A stretch of 64,000 bases of DNA from Streptomyces sp. S.PNR 29 (GCF_030386795.1 NZ_JANUQM010000011.1:186001-250000), one strand, 5' to 3'. Shown: positions 1 to 8,697, counted from the stretch's first letter. The notes: generated by a model not told the origin, from the letters alone. Numbers and translations are program-made.

Positions 1-750
1 CAGCAGGGGCAGGTGGGCGTCGAAGATCTCATGGGCGGCGTCACGGTCGCCGGCGGCGGTGTGGCGTACCACGTCGACGAGGAGTTCGGGCACGCAGTAG
101 CCCGTCATGGCACCGTCGGCTCCGCGCTCCGTCTCGAAGTCCAGGAAGAGCCCGCCGTTTCCGCACAGGATCGACAGCCGGGGCATCGCTCCGTCGGCCT
201 GCAACTGCCGGAGCGCGCTGATCTTTTCCAGGCCCGGCCAGTCCTCGTGCTTCAGCATCACGCATCCGGGCGCGACGCCGGCGATGCGGGCGATGACGGT
301 GGGGGACATGACGACGGAGAAGGAGAGCGGGTAGTCCTGGATCACGAACGGCACGTCCTCGCCGATGGCGGCCGACGCTCCCTCGTAGTAGCTCACGATC
401 TGGTCGTCGGTCCGCAGCGTGTTCGGCGGAGCGATCATGACACCGCTCGCACCGGCTGACATGACGTCAGCCGTCAGGGCCCGCATGGCGGCGTAGCCGG
501 GTGCGGAGACGCCCACGACGATCGGCAGGCCGGTGCGCTTGATGACGTACTGGACGATGCGCACGCTCTCCTCGTGGGACAGCTTGGGGGCTTCACCCAT
601 CTGGCCCAGCAGGGTCAGTCCGGTGACACCGGTGGATCCGTAGAAATCGATCAGTCGGCTGAGTGAATCGAAGTCGATCGCACCCGATTCATCGAAGGGC
701 GTCGGTGCGATGGCGTAGACGCCGGTGGTGTCGCGGGACAGCGCTGCCAT
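1..750 (-). CDS. Dihydrodipicolinate synthase (DHDPS)-family aldolase/lyase, 3' part outside the window
   Basis: The 250 visible codons encode the N-terminal part of a class I (Schiff-base) TIM-barrel lyase of the DapA/NanA/KDG-aldolase family; family members are usually about 300 residues. The start ATG at 748-750 has GGAGGC seven bases upstream. Visible family marks are the beta-strand GVTGLTLLGQMGE near residues 41-53 (matching the GTTGE loop), Tyr140 in QDYP, and Lys167 in VMLKHED, which are the expected proton-relay Tyr and Schiff-base Lys. True DapA enzymes have YNVP at the Tyr; this one has YPLS, so a role on another 2-keto acid is likely. It lies 31 bases downstream of an SDR gene read the same way, so the two are probably co-transcribed in a small sugar-acid or keto-acid pathway. 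The exact substrate cannot be read from the sequence. Confidence 0.85.
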   Translation of the reverse strand, partial: MAALSRDTTGVYAIAPTPFDESGAIDFDSLSRLIDFYGSTGVTGLTLLGQMGEAPKLSHEESVRIVQYVIKRTGLPIVVGVSAPGYAAMRALTADVMSAGASGVMIAPPNTLRTDDQIVSYYEGASAAIGEDVPFVIQDYPLSFSVVMSPTVIARIAGVAPGCVMLKHEDWPGLEKISALRQLQADGAMPRLSILCGNGGLFLDFETERGADGAMTGYCVPELLVDVVRHTAAGDRDAAHEIFDAHLPLL

Positions 751-781
751 TTCTGCCTCCTTGAATTTACGGTTTCTGTTT

Positions 782-1567
782 TCAGAGGCTGGCGATGAGG
801 CCGCCGTCGACGCGAATGACCGAACCCGTGATGTAGGAGGCCTGACTGCTGGCGAGAAAAGCGACGGCCGCGGCGTATTCACACGGTTCGCCGTAGCGGC
901 CCACGGGGATCGAAGCGACACTCTCGGCGGAGATCTCCTCGACGGACCTCCACTCCCGCTCGGCCTTGGCCTGGTCCAGGAACTTCGTCCGCTGGGTGCC
1001 GATCCGGCCGGGAACGACCACATTGCAGGTGACGCCGTCGGCCGCCACTTCCCGGGCCAGCGTCTTGGACCAGCCGAGCAGGCTGCCACGCAGGGCGTTC
1101 GACAGCCCGAGGTTGGGAATGGGGGCGATCACGCCGGAACTGGCGCTGGTGATGATCCTGCCCCAGCCGCGGCTCCTCATCACCGGCGCGACCCTGTCCG
1201 TAATCGCGATCACCGACATCACCATGGACCGGAAGTGCCGCAGCCAGATCTCCGGATCCTGCCCGCCCACCGGCGAGGGCGGCGGTCCTCCCGTGTTGTT
1301 GACCAGGATGTCCACAGGGCCGAGAACCCCCTCGACCGTCGTGATGTGCCGGTCGATCGCGTCCAGATCCCCGAGGTTCCATTCCAGGGACACGGCCTTT
1401 CCGCCCAGGCCGGCCACCGCTTCGACGGTGCGCTCGGCAGCCTGGGGACTGATGTCCGCCACGGCGACACCGGCGCCCTCCGCGGCGAGTGCCTGCGCGA
1501 TGGCGCCGCCGAGACCCCCGCCTCCGCCGAGCACCAGTGCGGTCTTGCCTGAGATTCCCAGATCCAC
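782..1567 (-). CDS. SDR-family protein of the BKR_like type lacking the usual catalytic Tyr/Lys
   Basis: A 261-residue protein with the classical short-chain dehydrogenase fold. I start it at GTG 1565-1567 because GAGGAG lies eight bases upstream and the protein then opens directly at the first beta-strand (VDLGISGKTALVLGG); a longer reading to 1789 has no ribosome site. The cofactor loop is LGGGGGLG (13-20) instead of TGxxxGIG. NNTGG (90-94) replaces NNAGG and is followed by PPP. At the active site SASS (141-144) supplies serine, but where YxxxK is expected the sequence reads SNALR (156-160), so Tyr and Lys are both replaced. From what I know of SDR subgroups this matches the beta-ketoacyl-reductase-like set described as lacking a perfect NAD motif and catalytic tetrad. 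It probably binds a nucleotide, but ordinary SDR chemistry is doubtful. It is divergent from the zinc dehydrogenase at 1816. Confidence 0.85.
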   Translation of the reverse strand: MDLGISGKTALVLGGGGGLGGAIAQALAAEGAGVAVADISPQAAERTVEAVAGLGGKAVSLEWNLGDLDAIDRHITTVEGVLGPVDILVNNTGGPPPSPVGGQDPEIWLRHFRSMVMSVIAITDRVAPVMRSRGWGRIITSASSGVIAPIPNLGLSNALRGSLLGWSKTLAREVAADGVTCNVVVPGRIGTQRTKFLDQAKAEREWRSVEEISAESVASIPVGRYGEPCEYAAAVAFLASSQASYITGSVIRVDGGLIASL

Positions 1568-1669
1568 AGCTTCACTCCTCGGGCGGGGCCCGTTCCTCGG
1601 CCGTACGGCCGGCGGCGATGTCCCCCGTTCCCGGACGACTCTGCCACGGGCCTGTGGTGAGCCTCCAAT

Positions 1670-1702
1670 AGGAATTCCTCGCGCTGTGCATAAGGGATGC
1701 CT
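1670..1702. promoter_or_regulatory. Pair of palindromic candidate operators AGG(A/G)AT(T/G)CCT
   Basis: The 248-bp divergent promoter region between the SDR and the zinc dehydrogenase holds AGGAATTCCT (1670-1679, a perfect 10-bp palindrome) and AGGGATGCCT (1693-1702, same pattern with two changes). Their centres are 23 bp apart, close to two helical turns, as expected for cooperative binding of two dimers. No regulator gene lies next to them, so the binding protein is unknown. This is inference from pattern only. Confidence 0.4.
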
Positions 1703-1815
1703 ATACGCCGGGGATGGGAAATCGGCGTTGTCGGCGTGCACGATGGTGTGGGGAAAAGGACTGTTTCGATTCGCCGATTCCCGACGCATGCCGATGGCCG
1801 TGACTGGAGGCCCCT

Positions 1816-2919
1816 ATGTCCTTGCCGAAAACCATGCGGGCCGCGGTGCTGGGTGAACCCGGCACCCTCGCCGTCACGACGCTGCCCGTGCCGCAGGTGG
1901 GGGCGGAAGACGTCCTGGTGCAGGTCCGCAGGGCGTCCCTGTGCGGAACGGACCTGAAGATCCGAAGCCGGCACTTCTTCAAGGACGGCGGCCCCGCTGT
2001 GGGCGAGTTCGTCCCGGGCCACGAATACGCGGGCGTCGTGGCCGCGGTGGGCAGTGGCGTGGACGAACTCCGCGTCGGTGACCGGGTTGTGACGGAGGCT
2101 CACCGGGGCTGCATGCGCTGCGCCAACTGCCTGGCCGGGGCCTACACGGACTGCCTCAACTACGGCCTGCGGCACACCGGGCACCGAGTGCAGGGGATGA
2201 CCGTCAACGGCGGCTTCGCGCAGTACGCGCTCAATCATGTGTCGACCCTCCACCGGCTGCCGGACGCCGTCGACTTCGACGCGGCGGTCGTCCTCAGCAC
2301 CGTGGGTACCGTGATGCACGCGTTCGACGTACTGGGCACTCTTCTGGTCGGATCGACTGTCGCCGTGCTCGGCCCCGGACCCATAGGTCTCCTCGCGACG
2401 CAGGTCGCGCGTGAACTCGGCGCGAGGACCGTCGCCCTGGTCGGCACCCGGGAGGCGAGGCTGGCCATCGGCAAGTCCTTCGGTGCGGACCTGGTCGTCA
2501 ACTCCCGGGAAGAGGACGCCGTTGCCGCCGTCCGGGAGGCGACCGACGGGATCGGCGCCGACATCGTCCTGGAATGCTCGGGCGCCCCGAGTGCGGTGGA
2601 CGACGCCCTGCACATGGCCAAGCGGTCAGGGAAGATCGTCCTCGTCGGGTTCTTCGAGCAGCCCGTGCAGGCCGACCTGAACCACGCCGTGATGAACGGC
2701 ATCTCGATCCAGACGGTCCGCGGGGAGGGCACCGGCTCGCTGGCCCGTGCCGTGGCCCTCGCGGCCCGCGGCCGGCTCCGCACCGCGGAACTGGTCACCC
2801 ACCACTTCGCCTTGAGCGACGTCTCCGAGGCCTTCGACACCTATGCCGAGCGCCGGGGCAACGCCATCAAGGTCATGCTGGACATCTCCGAGGACCCGGA
2901 GGCCGCCCGTGCCCGGTGA
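1816..2919 (+). CDS. Zinc-dependent alcohol/polyol dehydrogenase (MDR superfamily)
   Basis: A 367-residue medium-chain dehydrogenase that should oxidise a secondary alcohol of a polyol or sugar acid with NAD(P). The ATG has GGAGG seven bases upstream. Catalytic zinc ligands are visible as Cys43 (SLCGTD) and His69-Glu70 (GHEY). The structural zinc lobe has four cysteines at 99, 102, 105 and 113 (C-x2-C-x2-C-x7-C). The Rossmann glycine loop GPGPIG lies near residue 185. The overall pattern is that of threonine/sorbitol dehydrogenases, but it does not identify the substrate. The DUF3500 gene overlaps its last codons, so the two are translationally coupled. The divergent SDR and DHDPS-family genes suggest a shared catabolic pathway (inference). 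Confidence 0.88.
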   Translation: MSLPKTMRAAVLGEPGTLAVTTLPVPQVGAEDVLVQVRRASLCGTDLKIRSRHFFKDGGPAVGEFVPGHEYAGVVAAVGSGVDELRVGDRVVTEAHRGCMRCANCLAGAYTDCLNYGLRHTGHRVQGMTVNGGFAQYALNHVSTLHRLPDAVDFDAAVVLSTVGTVMHAFDVLGTLLVGSTVAVLGPGPIGLLATQVARELGARTVALVGTREARLAIGKSFGADLVVNSREEDAVAAVREATDGIGADIVLECSGAPSAVDDALHMAKRSGKIVLVGFFEQPVQADLNHAVMNGISIQTVRGEGTGSLARAVALAARGRLRTAELVTHHFALSDVSEAFDTYAERRGNAIKVMLDISEDPEAARAR

Positions 2920-4087
2920 CGGAGCAGGACCGGAATCCGACGTCGCGGCAGCCGGGCGGGAGAAGGCTGCGGCCGCCATGGCCGAGGCTGCCGCCGCCTG
3001 GCTGGGCAGCCTCAGCGAGGAACAACTGCCGCTCGCCGCCTACGACTCTCCGCTCCACCCGGATGCGGAGGCCGAACGGCTGCGCTGGTTCTACACCCCC
3101 ACGGAACACGGCGGGCTCGCCATCCGGGACCAAAGTCCCCGCCAACAGAGCCTCGCCATGCAACTGGTGGCCACCGGACTGTCCACCGCGGGCTACGCCA
3201 CGGTCGCCACAGTGATGGGCCTCGAGAACGTACTGGACCAGTTGGAAGGGTGGACCGTTCACTGGGGCCGGCAGCGCGGGCGGGACCCCGGCCTGTACTG
3301 GCTCCGGATCTTCGGCCGCCCCGGCGATCGCATCTGGGCATGGCGACTGGGCGGCCACCACATCTCCCTGAACAACCTCGTCGTCGCCGGTCGGCTCGTC
3401 TCCACGACCCCCTGCTTCATCGGCGCCGACCCTGCCGCGACCGATCTGCTCGGAGGCACTCTGCGTCCCCTCCAGGGCCCCGAGGACACCGCGCGCCAAC
3501 TGGCCCGCAGCCTTGACTCGGACCAGTTCCGGCGAGCTCTGCTCCATCCCTCCGCCGTGTCCGACATCGTCTCCGGCAACCGGCCCCAGGTCCGGCACGG
3601 CGACACGATGATGCACATGCAGGACCTGTGGCGGGGGCAGTTCGAAGATCCCGACCTGGCCCGGATCGTCAACGAGATCGACCGCCGGGCGGAGGCGGGC
3701 AGCGGGTACACCGAGGGCGACCATGCGCGAGTGGCCATCACGATTCCTCCCAAAGGCATCAGCGGCAGCGACCTGAACGAAGACCAGCGGCACCTGCTGC
3801 GCCGTCTCGTCGCCCTCTACACCGGACGGGCACCCGAGTTCCTCGCCGACGCCTACGACACCCACTACGCCTCCGACACCGTCCTCGACCTGGTCCACTT
3901 CGGCTGGGCAGGCAGCACTGATGTCGGGGAGCCGCACTACTACCGGGTGCAGGACCCCCGCATCCTGATCGAGTACGACAACACCCAACGCCACGCGAAC
4001 CACGCCCACTCGGTGTGGCGTGACCTCACCTCCGACTTCGGACTGGACGTGCTGGCCGAACACCGGGCACACATCGCACACGAGTGA
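2909..4087 (+). CDS. DUF3500 family protein
   Basis: A 392-residue protein that I recognise as DUF3500 from its N-terminal pattern (AAAAWLGSLSEEQ ... DAEAERLRWFYTPTEHGGLAIRD) and the C-terminal HYASDTVLDLVHFGWAG and RILIEYDNTQRHANHAHSVWRD blocks. The family's biochemical function is not established. I choose GTG 2909 because GGAGG sits six bases upstream inside the end of the dehydrogenase gene, giving an 11-bp overlap; ATG 2978 is the alternative. No signal peptide or membrane segment is visible, so it should be cytoplasmic. The C-terminal third is rich in His/Asp/Glu (IEYDNTQRHANHAH), which could bind a metal, but that is speculation. Its coupling to the zinc dehydrogenase suggests a role in the same small-molecule pathway. 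Confidence 0.8.
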   Translation: MPGDGAGPESDVAAAGREKAAAAMAEAAAAWLGSLSEEQLPLAAYDSPLHPDAEAERLRWFYTPTEHGGLAIRDQSPRQQSLAMQLVATGLSTAGYATVATVMGLENVLDQLEGWTVHWGRQRGRDPGLYWLRIFGRPGDRIWAWRLGGHHISLNNLVVAGRLVSTTPCFIGADPAATDLLGGTLRPLQGPEDTARQLARSLDSDQFRRALLHPSAVSDIVSGNRPQVRHGDTMMHMQDLWRGQFEDPDLARIVNEIDRRAEAGSGYTEGDHARVAITIPPKGISGSDLNEDQRHLLRRLVALYTGRAPEFLADAYDTHYASDTVLDLVHFGWAGSTDVGEPHYYRVQDPRILIEYDNTQRHANHAHSVWRDLTSDFGLDVLAEHRAHIAHE

Positions 4088-4120
4088 GGCGTGCACAGGG
4101 AGCGCCGTACGCCCCGTCGC

Positions 4121-4738
4121 CTACCGCAACCTGCTCACGGACCTGGACCCAGCCAGGTCACGAGCGTGACCGTCTGGATCTTCTGCCGTATCCGGTCGCG
4201 CACGGGCGGCGAGCCTGGCTTCGATGCCGTCGAGGATCGACTGCAGTCCGAAGGACACGCACAGGCCAGGGGTGGCCGCGAGGGCGGCGCCGATCGCGAA
4301 CGTGACCAGGCTCCCGGCGGCTTGCTCGGCATCCCGCCTGCTGAGGCCGGAAGTCTCGCAGACCGCGCGCAGGTGTTCTTCATGGCGATCCCTGGCCGGG
4401 CCGTCGAGAGGCTGGATGGTCATGGCGGCCAGGAGCCAGGGATGCCGGAGAAGCATCGAACGCAGGTCCTCGGCCATGGCCAGGAGGGCCGGACGCCATT
4501 CGATGTCGTCGAAAACGGGGAGCGGTGTCTGTGCCCAGACGGTGTCAGCGGCCAGTAGGAGCAGATCGTGTCTGCTCCTGACGTGCCAGTAAAGTGCCGC
4601 CGCGGTGATGCCGAGGCGACTGCCGAGCCTACGCATGCTCAGGCTCTCGATGCCGCCCTCGTCCAACAGGGCGATGGCGGCCTGGATGATCTGCTCCTGG
4701 TGCAGAGCGTCGCGGGGCATTCCCTGGGTGGCCGACAT
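4121..4738 (-). CDS. TetR-family transcriptional regulator
   Basis: A 205-residue repressor-type protein. The N-terminal helix-turn-helix (about residues 16-60: IIQAAIALLDEGGIESLSMRRLGS then LGITAAALYWHVRSRHDLL) is a textbook TetR DNA-binding domain. The rest is the all-helical ligand-binding and dimerisation part, resembling the TetR class C-terminal domain. It is read leftwards, downstream of the four-gene operon at 4878-9550 but behind a strong terminator hairpin, so it probably has its own promoter. Its likely target is the promoter of that operon, judged only from proximity. It is convergent with the DUF3500 gene, 33 bp away. Confidence 0.88.
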   Translation of the reverse strand: MSATQGMPRDALHQEQIIQAAIALLDEGGIESLSMRRLGSRLGITAAALYWHVRSRHDLLLLAADTVWAQTPLPVFDDIEWRPALLAMAEDLRSMLLRHPWLLAAMTIQPLDGPARDRHEEHLRAVCETSGLSRRDAEQAAGSLVTFAIGAALAATPGLCVSFGLQSILDGIEARLAARARPDTAEDPDGHARDLAGSRSVSRLR

Positions 4739-4808
4739 GGGACTGCTGACGTCACCTTCTGCTGTGGAAGTGGGGTCGCGGTGCGCGGATGTGAGGATGG
4801 GTGGCCGT

Positions 4809-4846
4809 CGCGCCGACGAGCAGGGAGTGTTGTGCTCGTCGGCGCG
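4809..4846 (-). terminator. Hairpin terminator of the amidohydrolase operon
   Basis: A perfect 14-bp stem (CGCGCCGACGAGCA at 4809-4822 with its complement at 4833-4846) and a 10-nt loop lies 31 bp beyond the amidohydrolase stop. There is no U tract, which is common for Streptomyces terminators. It separates the operon from the TetR gene. Confidence 0.7.
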
Positions 4847-4877
4847 TGGTTCATGGCTTCGGGGCCGTCGCTCTGTG

Positions 4878-6206
4878 TCAGGCGGGGGAGCCCGCGGTCC
4901 CGTGCATGGTGCGCAGCAGCCGCTCTCCGGACTCTCGGAGCTGGTCCTTGACCTCGTCGAGTCGGGATGCGAGCAGGGCGTGATCGCGTTTGCGCCAGGT
5001 GCCGGCGACCATCACGGCTTCGATGTTCGCGATGTCGGCGTGCAGGACCGTGGCGACCGGGTCGTGCGCGGGCCACAGGTTCAGTGCCCGGGCGTCGACG
5101 GCGACCAGGTCGGCCTGCATGCCCACCTCGATCCGGCCCACCTGGTCGGCCAGGCCCAGTGCCTTCGCCCCCTCGACCGTGGCCCAGGCCAGTGCCTGTT
5201 TGGCAGTGACCGAGGGCGTGTTGGCGTGCATTCCGGTCGTCTGCAGGTGACGGGCATGGTCCAGGCTGCGCTGGTGGGCCAGGGCGATCCGGGCGGCGGT
5301 GAGGAGCTTGCCGGGCACCGCGGTGTCGATGTCGGTACCCAGCGAGGGCGCGGCGCCCAGGTGCAGCAGTGACCCGGTGACGGGTGTGCCGTGCCCCTGG
5401 CCCAGTTCGTTCTCGGGGGTGGAGGTGAAGGTGACACCCGCCTCGACGAGCGTCTTGAGCCAGTCGTCGGGCAGGCCGACTCCGTGCACGATGTTGGTCA
5501 GCGGGTTGAACAGCCCGGCGGCGCGCACGGCCTCCCAGCCGGGTGCGGGTTCCCCGCCGCTCTGGTGCATCGAGACGACGAGACCGCGTTCCGCGCCGGC
5601 TTGGAAATCGGCCACCGCGGCCTCGGGGGAGGAGTACTGCGGGCCCTGGACCGCCATGCCCAGGGTGAGGAGGGCGTGGTCGCGGACGGGCCCGTCAAGC
5701 AGCCGGTCGATCTCGGTGAGCGGGTGGGGGATGTCCGGCGACCGGTAGGGAGTGCCGTGCAGGAAGACGGCGCGGATCCCGGCGTGGGCCAGACCCTCGA
5801 CGGCCGCGTCGGCGTGGTCGGGCGACAGGACGTTGTGACACCAGTCGCCGAGGGTGGTCGTACCGCAGTTGAGCTGGTTCAGCGCGCCGGCGAGATTGCT
5901 GATGCGCATGTCGGACGGGGTGTAGTGCCCGACGCACTCGCCGTGGAGGTGGGTGAGGTACTGCATCAGCGTCCAGTCGGCGCCCACGGAGCGCAGCGCG
6001 GTCTGCCAGGTGTGCAGGTGGGCGTTGACCAGACCCGGGATGACGATGCGGCCGGAGAAGTCGACGACTTCGGCGTCGGGCGCCTCGATGTTCTCGTCGA
6101 CGGCGGCGATGCGGTCGCCGTCGACGAGGATGTCGGCGTGCTCGGCGTCGGGCCGGCCCGGAGTCATCGTGATGACCTGCGCTCCGCGCAGGAGTACGCG
6201 GCTCAT
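4878..6206 (-). CDS. Metal-dependent amidohydrolase (cytosine deaminase / chlorohydrolase type)
   Basis: A 442-residue cytoplasmic hydrolase of the ATZ/TRZ-like amidohydrolase superfamily. The ATG (6204-6206) is chosen because it overlaps the upstream monooxygenase stop (ATGA) and begins the typical beta-sandwich (MSRVLLRGAQVITM). The N-terminal HxH metal motif is His63-x-His65 in VNAHLH; further downstream are FLHGTPYR, the LVVSMHQSGG strand and the FTSTPENELGQGHGTP block with the later His/Asp metal region (LGTDIDTA). The family hydrolyses C-N or C-Cl bonds of ring nitrogen compounds (cytosine, triazines, guanine). As last gene of an operon with a flavin monooxygenase and two alpha/beta hydrolases it may open or deaminate a ring product (inference). 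The substrate is unknown. Confidence 0.85.
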   Translation of the reverse strand: MSRVLLRGAQVITMTPGRPDAEHADILVDGDRIAAVDENIEAPDAEVVDFSGRIVIPGLVNAHLHTWQTALRSVGADWTLMQYLTHLHGECVGHYTPSDMRISNLAGALNQLNCGTTTLGDWCHNVLSPDHADAAVEGLAHAGIRAVFLHGTPYRSPDIPHPLTEIDRLLDGPVRDHALLTLGMAVQGPQYSSPEAAVADFQAGAERGLVVSMHQSGGEPAPGWEAVRAAGLFNPLTNIVHGVGLPDDWLKTLVEAGVTFTSTPENELGQGHGTPVTGSLLHLGAAPSLGTDIDTAVPGKLLTAARIALAHQRSLDHARHLQTTGMHANTPSVTAKQALAWATVEGAKALGLADQVGRIEVGMQADLVAVDARALNLWPAHDPVATVLHADIANIEAVMVAGTWRKRDHALLASRLDEVKDQLRESGERLLRTMHGTAGSPA

Positions 6207-7795
6207 GCAGTGCCCCCCGAACCGGAGGAGGTGTGGCTCTGCTGGGACATGGTGCGGCTCCTTGCCTGCGGCGTCATCGCCCGTACGGCGGTTTGTGTGG
6301 TGGTGAGGAAGTCGGAAGTGGCGATGTGCCCGATGTAGCCGTCGGGACGGATCAGCAGCAGCGTGTCGCCGGTCAGGCCGTAGGCACGCCGCAGTGTGTG
6401 CTTCGAGTCGGTGAGGGTTTGGCCGTCGGCGGCGGCCGGTTGGACGGTGAGCCGCTTCAGCCGGGCGCCCGTCGTCGGCCACGCGAGATCTTCGAGGCTG
6501 CGGGCGGCATCCGGGCCGTAGGCGATGGCGGTGAATTCCGGCCCGCGCAGGACGTCGAACAGCCGGGTCCAGGTCCCGTCGGCGCTGAGCAGCTCGGCGT
6601 CCGGGGCGCGGTCACCCACGCGCAGTGTCGTGGTACGCATGCCGTCGGCGGGGGCGAGCGGGCCGCCGTAGTAGGTCAGGGCGAGCTGCTGCTCGTCCTT
6701 GCCCCGCTTCATGCTCGACGGGTCGAGCTTGGCGATGCCGCCCCACTTGTCCGTGGACAGGCCCAGGACTCCGGCGGCGATCGGCTGCCGCTCGGCCTCG
6801 TAGGTGTCCAGCAGGGTCTCGTCCGCCCCGGCGAGGACCTGCGCGAGCTTCCAGCCGAGGTTGTAGCCGTCCTGTATGCCGGTGTTCAGGCCCTGGGCGC
6901 CGGCCGGAGTGTGGACGTGCGCGGCGTCACCGACGAGGAAGACACGCCCGCGGCCATAACTCCGGGCCAGGCGGATGTTGGGCCGGAACACCGACGTCCA
7001 GTGGATGTCGTGCAGCTGAATGCGCCGGTCGCGGGTGTGGGAGTGGATCCGCTGGACGATGTCCTCCTTCTGCGAAGGCGGTTCCTCGCCCGGTTTGAGG
7101 CGGATCATCCACTGGAACATGTCGCTGTGCGGGAGCGGGCAGGCACCGATGAACCTGCCGCCCCGGCCGGGCCACATGTGCCACCGGTCACGGGCCAGAC
7201 CGGTCACCGAGGCATCGACGATGAGCATCCGATCGCTCTCGTCCGTCGTCCCGACGAAACCGATGCCGAGCTGCTTGCGCACCGCACTGGAACCGCCGTC
7301 AGCGCCCAGGACGTACCGCGCGACGATCTCCTCCGTGCCGCCCGCGCCCGCCATCTTGGCGACCACCGTGTTCCCGTCCTGCGTCAGCTCGGTCAGTTCC
7401 CTGCCGAACTCGATTTCGCTGCCGAGCTCGCTGAGCCGGGCATGCAGTGCGCGGTCCGTGCGGAACTGAGGGATCAGCCAGGTGTTCGGGTACGGGACAT
7501 CTGGCGTCGCCTCCCTGTGGGTGAACATCTTCCAGGGCACGGTGAGGGGGCCGGCATGGATCCCGAGTTTGGGGTACGTGCTGCCGCCGGCCAGCACGTC
7601 GGGCAGGGCACCGAGGTCTTCGAGGACTTCGAGGCTGCGGGGCTGGACGCCCTTGGCGCGGGAGCCGTCGAAGGCGTGGGGAGACCTGTCGACGATCCGT
7701 ACGTCGAGTTCCCGGCGCACGAGGTCGATCGCGAGGGCAGATCCCGAAGGGCCTGCACCGATGACCAGTACGTCGATGACACGTGGGTCGCTCAT
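6203..7795 (-). CDS. FAD-dependent aromatic-ring monooxygenase (PheA/TfdB/MhpA type)
   Basis: A 530-residue class A flavoprotein hydroxylase. The FAD dinucleotide motif is GAGPSG (13-18) with Asp36 ending the strand; the DG motif is in LGADGGSSAVRKQLG; the GD motif is in VFLVGDAAHVHTPAGAQGLNTG. The C-terminal part (RVGDRAPDAELL ... LLIRPDGYIGHI) is the thioredoxin-like domain of phenol hydroxylases. It should hydroxylate a phenolic or related ring with NAD(P)H and O2. The ATG overlaps the preceding hydrolase stop and its own stop overlaps the next ATG, so the three genes are tightly coupled. Antibiotic-tailoring monooxygenases share this architecture, but no biosynthetic genes are nearby, so catabolism is the simpler reading. 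Confidence 0.9.
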   Translation of the reverse strand: MSDPRVIDVLVIGAGPSGSALAIDLVRRELDVRIVDRSPHAFDGSRAKGVQPRSLEVLEDLGALPDVLAGGSTYPKLGIHAGPLTVPWKMFTHREATPDVPYPNTWLIPQFRTDRALHARLSELGSEIEFGRELTELTQDGNTVVAKMAGAGGTEEIVARYVLGADGGSSAVRKQLGIGFVGTTDESDRMLIVDASVTGLARDRWHMWPGRGGRFIGACPLPHSDMFQWMIRLKPGEEPPSQKEDIVQRIHSHTRDRRIQLHDIHWTSVFRPNIRLARSYGRGRVFLVGDAAHVHTPAGAQGLNTGIQDGYNLGWKLAQVLAGADETLLDTYEAERQPIAAGVLGLSTDKWGGIAKLDPSSMKRGKDEQQLALTYYGGPLAPADGMRTTTLRVGDRAPDAELLSADGTWTRLFDVLRGPEFTAIAYGPDAARSLEDLAWPTTGARLKRLTVQPAAADGQTLTDSKHTLRRAYGLTGDTLLLIRPDGYIGHIATSDFLTTTQTAVRAMTPQARSRTMSQQSHTSSGSGGTA

Positions 7796-8697
7796 GAGTC
7801 GAGCCTTTCGGCGCGTGCGGCCACGAACGGGACGATCTGGTCTGCGACCTGGCGAGGGCGTTCGAACGGGGCCATATGGCCACATTCAGGAACGACGTGA
7901 TGGTGCCGGGCCTTCAGCAGGGTGCGTGCCGTGTCGAAGTGGGTCAGTGGAGTGACGTTGTCCTCGTCGCCCCACAGGAGCAACGTGGGAATGCCCAGCG
8001 CACCCGTCTGCCGGAAGAGGTCGTCGCGACCGGAGAGCGGCAGGTGCTGCAAAGTGTCGAAGACCGCGTAGAGCGAACCCTCGAAGCGGAAGGCGTCGAG
8101 GACCATGTCCGTCAGTTTCGCGCCGAGCTCGGGGTCCCGGACGTTGTGCCCGAGGTGCCCCTGGAGGATCTGGTGGCCGCGCCGCCGGGCGACGACGCCC
8201 GCCAGCAGATCGCTGCGCAGCAGCCGGTGGGGGGAGGTCGCCCGCGGTTTCGCGAGACCGGCGGGTCCGACGATGGTGAGGGTGGACACCAGCGAGTGGT
8301 GCTGGGCGGCGTAGGTCATGGCGACGAGCGCGCCCATGGAGGTGCCGACGAGGTGCAGTGGCCGCGTCGTCAGGCCGAGCCGGTCCGTCAGCTCGGCCAG
8401 CTGCCGCGCGAACAGCCTCTCGTCGTACCGCGCCCGCACCCGGTCCGAGTAGCCGCGGCCGTACGCGCTGCAGGTCAGAGTGCGCAGCCCGCGGGCGTGC
8501 AGCTCGCTGACGAGGCCGTCCCAGTAGAACAGCGGGATCGTCAGTCCGCCCGCCATCACGACCAGATCCCCGTCCTCGGGGCCTCTCAGTTCGTAGTGCG
8601 TGACACCGTCGGACAGCTCGATGAAGCTGCCGCGCAGGGATGGCCGTGAGTCGGCGGTGAGTCGGCGGTCCTCGCCGGAGGCGATGAAGTACTTCAT
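7792..8697 (-). CDS. Alpha/beta-fold hydrolase (MhpC-like), copy 1
   Basis: A 301-residue alpha/beta hydrolase. The nucleophile elbow is GTSMG with Ser120, the acid is in LLWGDEDNVTP, and the histidine is in VPECGHMAPFE, so the catalytic triad is complete. The oxyanion region reads VVMAGG instead of HGxG. The ATG follows GGAGG with a five-base gap. The gene overlaps the monooxygenase by four bases and lies 19 bp after a second hydrolase. In this context a carbon-carbon bond (meta-cleavage type) or ester hydrolase acting on the hydroxylated product is plausible. The two hydrolases are only distantly alike, so they probably act on different intermediates. Confidence 0.88.
   Translation of the reverse strand: MKYFIASGEDRRLTADSRPSLRGSFIELSDGVTHYELRGPEDGDLVVMAGGLTIPLFYWDGLVSELHARGLRTLTCSAYGRGYSDRVRARYDERLFARQLAELTDRLGLTTRPLHLVGTSMGALVAMTYAAQHHSLVSTLTIVGPAGLAKPRATSPHRLLRSDLLAGVVARRRGHQILQGHLGHNVRDPELGAKLTDMVLDAFRFEGSLYAVFDTLQHLPLSGRDDLFRQTGALGIPTLLLWGDEDNVTPLTHFDTARTLLKARHHHVVPECGHMAPFERPRQVADQIVPFVAARAERLDS

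Noticed and set aside
4084..4558. Small rightward frames after the DUF3500 gene
   Set aside because: They are the antisense of the TetR gene, whose helix-turn-helix is unmistakable on the other strand.
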